32,642 nt of DNA from Paramacrobiotus richtersi. Taxonomy: Eukaryota; Tardigrada; Eutardigrada; Parachela; Macrobiotidae. The stretch covers positions 1 through 32,642 of the forward strand of contig JAQGAU010000262.1 in assembly GCA_034698045.1 (NCBI GenBank), read 5' to 3'. Both the position numbers and the translations under genes were made by a program. Below the pieces are notes generated by a model. It saw only the letters and a program-made list of their open reading frames with translations. It did no database searches and was not told the DNA's origin. Shown one piece after another: positions 22,386-32,366 of this stretch (positions within the stretch are counted from its first letter, which is position 1; each line of letters begins with the position of its first letter).

Positions 22386-22995
22386 AACCGTTGTAGTTTT
22401 CGAGAAACTGAAACAAACGAAGGGTAGTTCGCGAAGGACAAGAAACCACTTCTATAGTTTATTCTTCCGTCCATTGTATATGGACGTCTCTTCTGGCTAA
22501 CGGGGGAGTTCGTCATTTGTAACGTGAACATTTTTCTTGTTGTACTACTGTACAAGCAGATTCTGCATGTAGAGATGCTGTAGGCGACGATTTTGTTTAT
22601 CTGTTTTACACAATTACGAAACACTTCTTTCTGCACAGTCAGGAATCGATAAAAGTTTGCAGCATTTTCCGTCATGCGCGATAGGTAAGAGTAGCAGCAA
22701 TGAAAAGTACACACTACACCTTCCAATTCATCATATTATTGGCTATGGGACCGAAATGCACTCAAACAAACAACACTTTTCATTTTATATGTGTAATGTG
22801 GGAGGCTGTGTAAAGAGATCTGATATACTTATCCCATCTTACATTCCGATGTGTACATTCGTCGCTGCTCCTGGCTGTTTACATTCACGGGGAAAAATAC
22901 TGGGACAAGTGGGACACTACACGGGGTATTGCCACAGTTTAATGCTGCTCACTGAAAATTATTGGGCATAAAGTTTTTCGCCCAAAACTGACAAA

Positions 22996-23042
22996 ATGGA
23001 TCCTGATTACTCCGGAAGTCTTTATGACCCCCTGGACAGAAT
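22996..23042 (+). pseudogene. Gustatory-receptor-like B' (5' stub of a second B gene)
   Basis: MDPDYSGSLYDP aligns with the start of gene B (MDSQHSGGLYDL) and has the same upstream context (GCCCAAAACTGACAAAATGG versus CACCCAAAGTGAAAAAAATGG). Homology then ends and the frame closes at a TGA (23040-23042) after 15 codons. Only the first dozen codons of B were carried over or survive. Confidence 0.65.
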
Positions 23043-23393
23043 GCTCTGATGAAATTATAACTAATTACGCCAATACCTCTGGAGCAAAACCTGGACTACT
23101 TCCAGGAAGAATCTTGGGCAGCCGATCTGATATCAGAAATAGTTCTCATCCAGATTTATTCCTTCTGTATCTCTCACCATTGTTTTTATATATATACTGT
23201 ACAACCTTGTGTTAGTACATCAAAAGGAAAACTGGTTACTTGAACCAAATGTGCGTCGACGCACAAATAAAATCTATAGAAATCACTATCTTCCTTACAG
23301 AATCAACGCAACAGATGCAGCAAAATAATACATCAAAAGTCCGTTAGTTATAAAAAAAGAAACATTTCCATTCCAGTGATACGCACGACAGCA
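23043..23393. other. Intergenic gap and 3' flank of the zinc-finger gene
   Basis: No gene seen. A minus-strand AATAAA at 23156-23161 lies about 230 nt past the stop of the minus-strand zinc-finger gene and may be its polyadenylation signal. A 16-bp GTCGAC palindrome lies at 23250-23265. Confidence 0.4.
23250..23265. repeat. 16-bp GTCGAC palindrome, site 1
   Basis: TGTGCGTCGACGCACA, a perfect palindrome; pairing fails at the next base on each side. Intergenic, downstream of the zinc-finger gene. Confidence 0.85.
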
Positions 23394-25736
23394 CTACTCC
23401 CAGCTAAACTGTATACGACGGCGTTGATGCTTATCCACAACGCAAACATCCACATGGACAACCTCCTCTCCGTCAGGGTATATGGGTGGAGTGTCCCCAT
23501 TAATGCGGAGCGGTTGCGGCACCCGGCGGTATTGAGAGGCTCGGTCGCCGGGGCCCGTTGGGAACAAACGCCACGGGCATTCCGCTTCGTGGCTTATTTT
23601 CGGTGGGAATGGGCCGGATGTAGGAATCCCGCACTGAGGGCAGATTACGGTGCGCACGTTCTGAAAAATGGAATGTCAAAAATAAAATAAATTTAACTGC
23701 ATGTCGACATGCACCAAACGTTTTTACTCAGACCTGGTGAGAATCGCGGACGTGACGGCCAATTCCGCTAAACCGAACCATTTCGCCGCACAATGTACAT
23801 TTCACCTTGTACAAGGCATTGGCTTGCCTATAAAGCGAAATATGTATTCCCAACCCAACTTGTCCATTACTTTCATGTTTCTGCGCGTTCAAGATAACGA
23901 AGCGTGAATTTCAATAATCTGGCCTCTAGCGAGAATCCCAGACTGATACCGAAGGCATAGAACCTTAGCATTAACGATTTTCGAAGCAAAAAATAGTTTT
24001 ATCACTGAGGCAATACGCACAAACATTTCTGCCGCCTAGTATGCACGTTAATTCCTATGTATACATATGACATAAAATGCATTGTACTGAGAGTTTTGTT
24101 TAAGATTAGTACAGTACTATACCGCCACATACATCAATTCCTCGTGGTGAATCTCGTTCCTGACTGCCGCAAGTACTTTACATCTCCAACATTTTGGAAT
24201 ACAGGAGCCGTGGAACACATGGGATTTCTTAGGCTCATCTGGAAGATTAACGGACCTGAGACCAAAACGGTCTAGAAGAGCCCTGGCAGTCTGAAAAAAA
24301 CCGAGAATGAAATTTCGGATACCAGGGTTAAAAATGGAAGTCGACTTCCAAAAATCATTACTTGGTTTTTAGCACGCAAGAGAAATGGAGCAGTCCACAC
24401 TGAAGCATAAAATGCTGTGTCTTTAAAATGCACCAATCCGGTCGGTTTTACGACTGAGTCAGGAAGCGCCGCCTGGACCACAAGCGGCTCGGGAGCATCA
24501 AGTTTTTCCAACAACTTTGCGACAGACGCGAAATCTCGGAGACCGGTCTTTACGGTATACAAATACCGGTAAAGTTGGAGTCCAACCAGTGACTGGTGTT
24601 CTTCGGCCACCCTGACCAGAAAAATAACGTTCACACTTCGATTTCTTAATTTGTAGAAAAGTCTGTGGAAAAACGCAACTTACGCAGAAATAGTGGCCCT
24701 GCCGGCGACGATACCGATTGTGCGCAGAATTTTGAGGTCCGGACCGGACAATTCGCAGTGCTGATCTGCCAGTATCAGACCGCAGAAACGTGGGAATGCG
24801 GACTGAAGAAAGTCCAAGCTTACGGAAAACGACCGCTTCGGGATTTCAGGAGCCGTGTCCGTTTGCTGTCCAGCATCCTGGTTTGGCTGTCGACAGCCAT
24901 TTGTTGCAAGCCGGCGCAGCAGCGCAACTAGATCCCCAACATCCTTCTGGACATCCTTCGCTCCACGAAATAGACAAAAATCTCCCAGTCGTCTGTAAAT
25001 GCACAATATTCAACACCAACACTGATCAAACAGCGCAGCATAGTTACTTTGTGCATACGGGGCACTTGGGACTGGGGGCAAGCGCAGTATAGTAGCACGA
25101 TGTGCATACTATTGCTGCACAGCACGATAAAACATTCATTACATCTCCATCAGTAGTACGATCCACAATGCAAGAAAGTCCGCGCTCGATGTTCTGCAAA
25201 CAAATCGAAATCAGGTCAGGTTTATTAGTTCACGGTCCATGTACACAAGGGCTAAAGTCCTTTATCAACATATACAGACTCTCGTAAACTACTGCCACAA
25301 TGTGTACGTGTACGCCAAACAGTCATATTTCGAGCGAATTATGCAACATTCTGTACAAAAAGGCGCACCGGAAATAAAATCGTTCACCATAACAAATACG
25401 TATAAAAATAAATCTTCCTAAATACTCAGTTAAGAACAACAAAATCTTCATGAGTATCATCAAAATACAATAATACAATAATATTTTAAATTAAAATACA
25501 ATAATACTTTAAATTTAACAAATTAACGAGTCACCGGTTTCTAAATGTCACCAAATCTATCACATTCAACCGTTTAGTCCACTCAATACGGGATTATTCA
25601 GACATCCTCTTCGTAATCGGTGTAGTAGGACATTTTTATCGAACATAATTTTTTCCGATTCAATCACTGGATTCGGTTTTCGTCCCTATTTGCTTACATT
25701 GGCTTTCGCGAGGGCCTGTTTCACGGTAGCGTCCAT
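23394..25736 (-). CDS. RING and C2H2 zinc-finger protein, candidate E3 ubiquitin ligase (six to seven exons)
   Basis: Seven exons were assembled by eye on the minus strand: 25698-25736, 25048-25193, 24684-24992, 24362-24611, 24133-24290, 23734-23827 and 23394-23660. Intron phases agree at every junction (0, 2, 2, 0, 2, 0), giving about 420 aa. Exon 2 carries a RING-type finger (LSCIVD...VLSCCAAIVCTSC...CPVC). A long helical middle follows with no recognised domain. Exon 6 holds a C2H2 finger (KCTLCGEMVRF...RHVRDSH) and exon 7 a C2HC finger (ICPQCG...ISHEAEC). A further CIPKCWRC cluster lies in exon 5. RING plus C2H2 architecture suggests an E3 ligase or nucleic-acid-linked ubiquitin factor; orthologue not recognised. 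The first exon (MDATVKQALAKAN, 504-nt intron) is the weakest part; a different start or a join to the PHD relic upstream is possible. Confidence 0.55.
23698..23713. repeat. 16-bp GTCGAC palindrome, site 2
   Basis: TGCATGTCGACATGCA, a perfect palindrome inside the last intron of the zinc-finger gene, near the donor side. Confidence 0.85.
24335..24350. repeat. 16-bp GTCGAC palindrome, site 3
   Basis: TGGAAGTCGACTTCCA, a perfect palindrome inside the 71-nt intron 24291-24361, again near the donor. Confidence 0.85.
24884..24899. repeat. 16-bp GTCGAC palindrome, site 4
   Basis: TGGCTGTCGACAGCCA inside coding exon 24684-24992, encoding part of TNGCRQPN on the minus strand. Identical to site 5. 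Confidence 0.85.
25453..25520. repeat. AT-rich simple repeat
   Basis: Imperfect repeats of AATACAATAAT-type units within the long first intron of the zinc-finger gene. Confidence 0.6.
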
Positions 25737-25822
25737 GACAGCAGGACAGACGGCGGCGTCGCTATAACTGGAGTGTTGCTTGGGTTGTTCTCCACTGTGG
25801 GAGCACTTGAGGAAGGTGGATC

Positions 25823-27497
25823 CTAGCTGGACGGTGGGGGTTCGGGGGATTTCTCTGGATTGTTCGGGGTGGAATAGCCCGAACTGGAAGAGGCCCGCTC
25901 ACAGCCGACACCTGTTATACGGAGATAGGCGGAAATTTTCCGCAACGATGCCCATCCACAGAGTAATCCCTTCTTCTGCGCACTGCGAATTCGATCAAAA
26001 CAAGCAGATAAATTATCCATTAATCATTAGCAAGTCTGGAGGTGCATCTTCGACAACCATCACTGGCGACAATCAAGCTTACCAAGTCACGTGAAATGCC
26101 TTACGACAGCGTTCTTCTCACACACAGCACTGGCACCGGCTGATGCGTCCTTCTCGGATGATTCCTCCAGACAAATGCAACAAGTCTACACAAAACACAG
26201 GAAAAACAATTAGCACGTATGTCGTTTGATTCTTCATTGACAACTGTATCAAATACATAAAAAATATGATCAACGAACACGGCAACGGCAAAAAGTCAAC
26301 TCTCGTCCGTTTTGCGCAAACTCGATAGTAAAGAGTTTCTTTAGTTTATTCGCTTGTATCGGTACAGCCAAAGCATTTACAGAACCTGTAACAATATTCA
26401 ATTGCGCTAAAAAAGTGACTTATTTACCTATATTTATTTACAATAATTAATGGAAAATTCTGAACAGAATTATCGAGAGGTAAAAAAACTGGAAGAATTA
26501 GTTAAAAACAAAAACAATGCCCAACTAACCCGTTGAAAAGATTTCCTTGGGCAAGGTTGTTGTAACAATAGGTTCCATAACTTCCGTATCCACAAATGTC
26601 GCTTCCAGGATATACAATGCGCAAATTACATGGGTCCACTTGCCGGTTGTGGTCGGTTTGAAGTCCCCTTCTTTAGATGGACACAGTTCACAATTCTACA
26701 ATTTAAACAAAAAAAAATCATTTCACACAAAATTCCGAGTTTTCTCACGATCTCCAAAGACAATGCTCTACATCATAAAAATAATTCGATACCCAATCAG
26801 TCGGCACTGTGTAAATGATGATCAATTAATCCAATCAATCAAACTATCATAATCAGCGTTCTCGCTGAAATTTATTTTACACCAGACCACAAGTACTCGT
26901 ATATAAACGGCAGTCAACCATTAAGCGAGCAATGAAACCTTAAATTCCAAGAATAACAAAAAATTCGAAGCCTGACAACGGTAAACAAACACGCACGATT
27001 AAGCTCTGATGGTAGTGTAAAGGCAGAAGCACACATGCGGACTAACTGCTGGCAGCGTCTACAAATGGATCAATTTTAGATTTATCAATGGATATGCCAA
27101 TTTTTTGCGCCAATCCCATAACCCAAAACATTAAAATGGATTCTAACAGTCCAGCAAATCGACCAACATCACATGTAAAGCCGAGCACATTAAAAGCCGC
27201 TACTCTCGAGTTGATTCGCGTTGAACTATAAAAAGCCCCGTAATTCCTCGTGTACCGCAGTTTTACGAGCGTACATAATCACCAAGCACTTAACCGCACA
27301 ACGCGCTCACTGGTTTTCAATGCCTGCACACACAAACAACATTTACAGTTTTACTCGATCAGTTGCTCCACTTACCACCACTCTCGAACCCCCGCCACCA
27401 TTCGAAGAACTCGAGGAGCCCGTTGCAGTATTCCGAAGGTACGCACACTTGGAACAAAACCAGTCACGGTTGGCAATGGCCCGAATTCCACAGCACG
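25823..27497 (-). pseudogene. MLLT10: AF10/MLLT10-like (Alhambra/ZFP-1) PHD-ePHD gene relic
   Basis: Minus-strand exons carry an AF10-type reader module. 27376-27497 encodes the end of PHD1 (CCGIRAIANRDWFCSKC). 26530-26695 encodes the start of the extended PHD (NCELCPSKEGDFK...KWTHVICALYILE...VMEPI). 26083-26185 carries CCICLEESSEK, then in another frame CRKAFHVTC. 25982 downward continues CAQKKGLLC into a Pro/Ser-rich stretch that meets a TAG at 25823-25825. AF10 proteins read unmodified H3K27 and recruit DOT1L. Defects: the first half of PHD1 is absent although the sequence up to the next gene was searched. There is an extra G at the 26530 donor, a one-base loss inside 26083-26185 and a zinc-ligand Cys changed to Ser. 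The last ePHD ligands (YCGYCxYH) were not found. Introns are retained, so it is not a processed copy. Homopolymer assembly errors could explain the two indels but not the missing exon. Confidence 0.72.
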
Positions 27498-27945
27498 CTG
27501 TGAAAACAGGGCAAAAAAACGTTTTCAATACATCCGTTGGAAAATTTGGCTGAACCTCGGTAATCAAGTACGCAGCACAGAAACTAATGGTACTTGTCGG
27601 ATTATTTTATCGAAAATCGGACGAAAGGCAAAGTAACTGCAAAGCTACAACGGCGGAAGCTCGTTGGCTTGAGTGCTGAGTCGTGAACTGAACAGACCAG
27701 CCAATCTTGTTCAAGTGGTTACCACAATTTATGTTCCGTATTCTTGGTGTGAGCCAAGTGGGATTTCGAGCCGGATGCCTGGCGAGCCGAACTAATCCCA
27801 AATTATGCGAAATCAGAAATTAAAAATCTTACAACCGAAAATAAAGTACCGTTTTCTGAGTTCTGTTTCTGTTCTGTAGATCTACTGTAGTGCAGTTTTC
27901 TTACAGTAAACAGCTTGACTTTTTTCGCGTTTTTTTGGAAAAAAT
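27498..27945. other. Intergenic between the PHD relic and the E2 gene
   Basis: The shared upstream region of two divergently oriented genes. It was searched for the missing first PHD1 half (CxVCxxxxGWxxNPLVYC) on the minus strand without success. No TATA box was found for the E2 gene. A palindrome at 27946-27961 sits just before its start. Confidence 0.45.
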
Positions 27946-27961
27946 TGGCTGTCGACAGCCA
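27946..27961. repeat. 16-bp GTCGAC palindrome, site 5
   Basis: TGGCTGTCGACAGCCA, ending 7 bp before the start codon of the UBE2Z-like gene, so presumably in its 5'UTR. Identical to site 4. Confidence 0.85.
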
Positions 27962-27968
27962 GATAGCA

Positions 27969-28923
27969 ATGTTTAAATACGGCGTGGAGTGGGATCCGTT
28001 GAGTTCTCCTGACTGGGATCTGCAGAACCCAACGACGCTGTGTTTGCAGCGAACGAAGCGCGACCTCCAGGAGATCTTGGAATCCGATTCCGAATCCCTT
28101 ATTTTTATCCAGCCAACAACTGAGACTGATATAACGAGATTCACATCTGTAATCCTTGGTCCTGTGGATACCCCGTACGAGGGTGGCGTTTTCCGTTTTG
28201 CTGGCCGCGTTCCTCCAAATTATCCGCTGTCCCCACCGCGTATTCGCAGTTTGACAACGGACGCAGGACAAGTTCGTTTCGGACCAAACTTCTATACGAA
28301 CGGGAAAGTTTGTCTTAGTACTATAGGGTAGGTTGAAAATTATAACTGGCTGTCGACATCCATATCAGATTATTTTATTTCAGAACTTGGGTTGGACCGG
28401 GTTGGACAGTGACGCAGTCAATTTTATCGACTCTTCAGAGCATCCAGTCTCTGCTGACAGCAAATGCCCTGAAAAATGAGCCCGGATATGCTGCCCTTAA
28501 CGAAGGGTCTAGGGAGCTGGCTTCGTATGATTCCTACATCCGCCATGAGACGATTCGTGTGGCGATCGTGAAAGAGCTGCGAGCACTTTTGTCCCGCGAC
28601 CAAACCCTATTATCCCCGGAAAACAGAAAGAAAGTATTCCGAAACTTTCTCGACGTCTGTGACCGCCTACTGGAAGTGTGCGTCAAAAGCCGCTATCTCG
28701 ACGGGAAATCAATGGTATAAACGACGCGCAGTTTTCATTCAAAATTACTACAATTTTGAAACATTTTCACCAATATCGATGTGGCTTTAATGTTTTCTGC
28801 TCTTTCTAGGAGACATGGCCGCGGCAGTTCGGTGGGGTGTTCGATTTTGCGGGATTGCGCGGCGATTTGTTGGATATTCGTGGGACTGTTCAAACTGCGC
28901 TGATAGAGGAAGAGAACATGTAG
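27969..28923 (+). CDS. UBE2Z: UBE2Z-like ubiquitin-conjugating enzyme E2 (three exons)
   Basis: Exons are 27969-28327, 28384-28714 and 28810-28923, with introns of 56 and 95 nt, giving 267 aa. The UBC fold is complete: TPYEGGVFRF, PPNYPLSPPRI and the active-site segment NFYTNGKVCLSTIGTW with catalytic Cys at about residue 116. The long C-terminal part (NEPGY, RHETIRVA, then LRGDLL) is specific to the UBE2Z/USE1 type, whose vertebrate member is charged by UBA6 with ubiquitin or FAT10. The start is the first ATG; the upstream open frame begins with TTG. Compared with human UBE2Z, the low-complexity N-terminal extension is missing. All three exons join in phase and no lesion was seen. Acts in cytosol/nucleus as a ubiquitin carrier; the partner E1/E3 here is unknown. 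Confidence 0.93.
28347..28362. repeat. Near-palindromic GTCGAC site 6
   Basis: TGGCTGTCGACATCCA inside the first intron of the UBE2Z-like gene. One of eight base pairs is mismatched. Confidence 0.7.
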
Positions 28924-29341
28924 TTCTTAAGTGTACATGCCGCTAATGGTACGATTGTTACTGATGCACCGAAATCTTGAGGAGTGCTGAAGTCAAACTG
29001 AATACAGTTTCGGTTTTGTTCCATGTGGTTAGTTTTCATACTATGATGTCGTTTTCCAGCGCTTATGTGAATTAAACGAGTCTCGTTGTTTAAATTGCGA
29101 TTGACTTATGGGGTTTGGTAGTATCGAAGTGGTTGTTCTTCATTCTCGTTTTACGGCTTACACGAATTACGAATGCGTATTAAAATAAAATATTTTCATT
29201 CAAGCATTCATATTTATGAAGAAACAATGATGACAGCACTTCCGTTTTCGTAAACCGACATTTAAAACAATAAATCAGATTTCATACTCTTTTCTGATGC
29301 TTTCTACCCGAAAGCGGTTTCGGTGCCTCTTTTTTCCCTTT
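28924..29341. other. Shared 3' region between the convergent E2 and GNL2-like genes
   Basis: The two genes converge here. AATAAA at 29184-29189 is a good polyadenylation signal for the plus-strand E2 gene, about 260 nt after its stop. No other gene or structure seen. Confidence 0.5.
29184..29189 (+). terminator. Polyadenylation signal of the UBE2Z-like gene
   Basis: AATAAA in an AT-rich context about 260 nt after the stop codon. It is the first such hexamer downstream on this strand. Confidence 0.5.
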
Positions 29342-31724
29342 TTACCCTCTTTTCCTGTTTTTAACATCCACATTCTCGTAAAAATGTACTCCGACCTTCC
29401 TCGATCGCTCCTTCCGCTTCTGATTCCCAGTTAACTCCTTTTTCTCCGTCTTCTCTTCCTCTTCAAACTTTCTTCGCTTGGCAGTCGCCAGATCATCCAC
29501 ATCAGGATCCACCAGCATTTCCATTTCCTCCGCAACAATCCCCTCGGAAACGACACAGCCAGATACTTCCGGTTCCTCACCAGCCGTTTCCTCCTGTACT
29601 TCCTCAACAATCTCCACCAGCACCGTTTCCGCATCTTCCACGTCCTCGTCATCGGTAACCTCATCTTTCCGCGCATCCTCTTCGTCGAACGTGTCATTTT
29701 CCTGATGGTCCTTCAAACTCTGCTTCACCAGGAGTGCGTGGTCGGTCTTCCCATCGACAAGCGGTGCTTCCGGTGGCTTGACAAAGTATAGCAGTTTACC
29801 CCGCTGAAAATCGTAGAGAATCGTCCGAGAAACGGTCTGGACGTCTAGTTCGGCTTTCTTGAACAGTCTCCCCGTCCGTCTGGCGATCTGTTCCAGGAGG
29901 TCTTCGCAGGTGGTGAAGTTGTCCAAAGAGTAGGTTTTCTTGATATATTCCGGTTTGACACGCTCCAGGACAGCCGGCACAAAATCCATCGGGGATTTGA
30001 GGTTTTCCACACGGACAATTCCCTTCAGTACCGTGTCGGTCTCCGAGTTTCCGGTCGGATAAACCACACCGGGACAATCGATAAGGTAGATGCGATTCAT
30101 CAGAGTGATGTACTGTCAAACCTACAATTAAAAAAATAAATTAAAAACCCAATTAAAGAACTGGGTAAGAAAGGATAAATTGCAACAAAAATACTATAAA
30201 TATCCAGAAAAATCATAACAAAACACTGAAATGCACAATTTATCGATACAAAATAGCGATTTCCTGTCTGTATAAAAACCCTTAACAGGAAACAATAAAA
30301 GTTATTCGATGACTACCAGTTTAAAATCGTCAGTAATTAACTGTAAACGTTATGAAATTGTTATAAATTATGTATGGCAGTCACTTTTAGCACCTAGTTA
30401 CAATAAAAAACTGAGCAAAACTTCGAATGAACAATATTCGACCCAAGGAGTCAATTAAATTGAGTCAATTTCGATTCTTTTCAGCACAAACCTTGGTTTC
30501 GCCGGGGATACGTGCAACTTTCACCACTTTCTTGGCCTTAAGCGTGTTGATAATCGAACTCTTGCCCACGTTGGGGTAGCCAATCAATCCCACGGAAATC
30601 TGCTTCTTGTCGACATGCAATTGACCAAATTGTCGCAGGAGATTAATCAACGGGCGTTTCCCGAAGGAGTTGGTGATGAAGGCCAGCGTGGGATATTCGT
30701 GGCTCAAAATAGCTACCCATTTCTTCGTCACCCAGGTGGGCACCAAATCGCACTTGTTCAGCACAAAGACCAAAAGCTTGAATGGCTTTTCGTCTTTGAT
30801 GAACTTCTCGATGGCGGGGCAGCGGGTACCCATCGGATCACGGGCGTCGAGGACTTGCAGCAGCACATCGGATGAATCGACAACCTAATGAGAAACATGT
30901 CAAAATTAATTCAACTATAACCGGAAGATATACAAGAATGAAAACTCCACTCAGAAAAAAATCGACCGAAGACCAATCAGAAAAGCAATCACGAGACTCG
31001 ATAATTTTTTAAATAAATGGAGAAATCTGCCCTCATCGTAGAAATGTTTAAAATATCAATTGTGGACCAAACATTGTAAAATAAAAAATTATAAATACGT
31101 TGTTTAAGTGCAAAGAAATTACTGAAACGAGAGAACAGCCTACCATAATATCATACCTTGTATAGTTCGTTCCAGATTCGTTTTGATTGTCCGGCGTACA
31201 TCACCCATTCCTTGGCTGCATCCCGCGTACCATCATCATCGACAATCAAATCCCGATCATTGACAATGTTGTATTCTCCTCCGGATGTCTCAGCTCGAGA
31301 AAGCATTTCCTATAAAGCACAGACCACGAATTTACAGAAAAATTACAAGTAAATCAAAGTAAAACGAAATAGAAAGAAATTACTTTAAGAAAATATCATA
31401 AATTTAAAAAAAATTTATTTCATATTTTCCAATTTCTGTCTATTTCGTTTCTAATTTCTGTCTATAATGCACACCATACGATCGAGGCAATAGCAACAAC
31501 CGAGTGGAAAATCGTTTTCGAAGGAAAAATCGCTATCACACTTACATTCAAACTGTCAAACTTGGCATTTGGCTTCTTCCGCTGCGCCTTCGGCCTGAAC
31601 GTGGTTTCATACGTCTCCACGTCCAGAAGATGTGCTCGTTGATGTTTTGAACGCTCATTCAGCAGCGTCACGGGGAGTTTGGTCGGGCGTATGACGACCT
31701 GGTACGGGTTCTTCGCCGCTTTCC
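29342..31724 (-). CDS. GNL2: GNL2/NOG2-like nucleolar GTPase, N-terminally truncated and probably damaged
   Basis: Minus-strand exons are 31546-31724, 31157-31309, 30492-30884 and 29342-30121, with phases agreeing (introns 236, 272 and 370 nt). NOG2 is a circularly permuted GTPase that checks pre-60S ribosomal subunits. Motifs in permuted order: [14 protein letters not shown] lead-in, G4 NKCD, G1 [10 protein letters not shown]2 region IPGETK, G3 DCPGVV; then an acidic/basic tail. Defects: the usual 90-100 N-terminal residues were not found upstream of 31724. G5 (HAS in TLAFHASxTNxFGKG) is missing as an exact 3-codon deletion ([12 protein letters not shown]). The invariant Trp of KVWQYITLM reads TGA (30116-30118). 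A cryptic acceptor CAG at 30113-30115 would skip V-stop-Q and keep the frame. Otherwise the frame is open and well conserved. Pseudogene or diverged paralogue are both possible. Confidence 0.8.
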
Positions 31725-32366
31725 CTAAACAGCCAACCGATAATCCCCAAAACGATCAAAAGTTAAACGGCAATTTATTAGGCACTGGCCTTGGACTTGC
31801 GCCCATGATGGAAATGGATAAGATGGTGAATCAATAAAAATCAGAATTACTAAGTTATGCAGTGCGCGAAAAGTAACGAAAAGCTCAGAACTGAAGACCG
31901 AGCGAAGAACAGCGTATTAAATTGTCGAGGAAATGAAAATCTTCGAAATTTCAGATGCAGACCGGAAATCGGAAATGCAGCGTGCGCGTCTGTAGCGGGC
32001 CGAAGTATGGACCAGATTTTCCTTTGGCCCCCCTCCCCCCCAGTTCTGTACCAGAAATGGAAAGTAGCTGGCAGCTTGGAACTGAATGGACCGGACGTTT
32101 CAATTAATGCATAGCGAAACTTCAAATTCAGAATTTAAAAATAAAGATTAGGTATGCACAAAACGTGTCGGCCCTTGGTTCGTTGTCTTACGACATCCCA
32201 AAAAAAGGGACTGAGCTGTCGCTTTCTGGCTGCCGTAAATTAATTTTTTACGAGCGAAGCGAGTTCATACTGCTATGAAACCCACGACTTGAGGGAGCGT
32301 CGCGTAAAACCGGAGAACCAAAAGTGCTGTTCGCAACGAAGTGTGCCGAGGTTTTTCGGATTTCTT
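31725..32366. other. Upstream flank of the GNL2-like gene, no exon found
   Basis: Searched for the missing NOG2 N-terminal exons without success. An ATG at 31807 (minus strand) could give only a few codons before joining exon 31546-31724. A C-rich tract lies near 32028-32041. Nothing else was recognised. Confidence 0.45.

Larger units (their letters stand above)
20520..23030. repeat. Receptor-array duplication block, right copy (gene C plus start of B')
   Basis: Second copy of the block at 15185-17830, same orientation. Homology stops a few codons into the gene B coding sequence, near CTTTATGA at about 23025, which marks the duplication breakpoint or a later deletion. Confidence 0.75.

Noticed and set aside
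28347..28362. Counting the sixth GTCGAC site as a perfect palindrome
   Set aside because: One base pair is mismatched (GCT against ATC), so it is listed only as a near copy.
29431..29697. Lys/Arg-rich and Ser/Thr-rich frames opposite the GNL2 tail
   Set aside because: They are shadows of the low-complexity acidic tail read in other frames.
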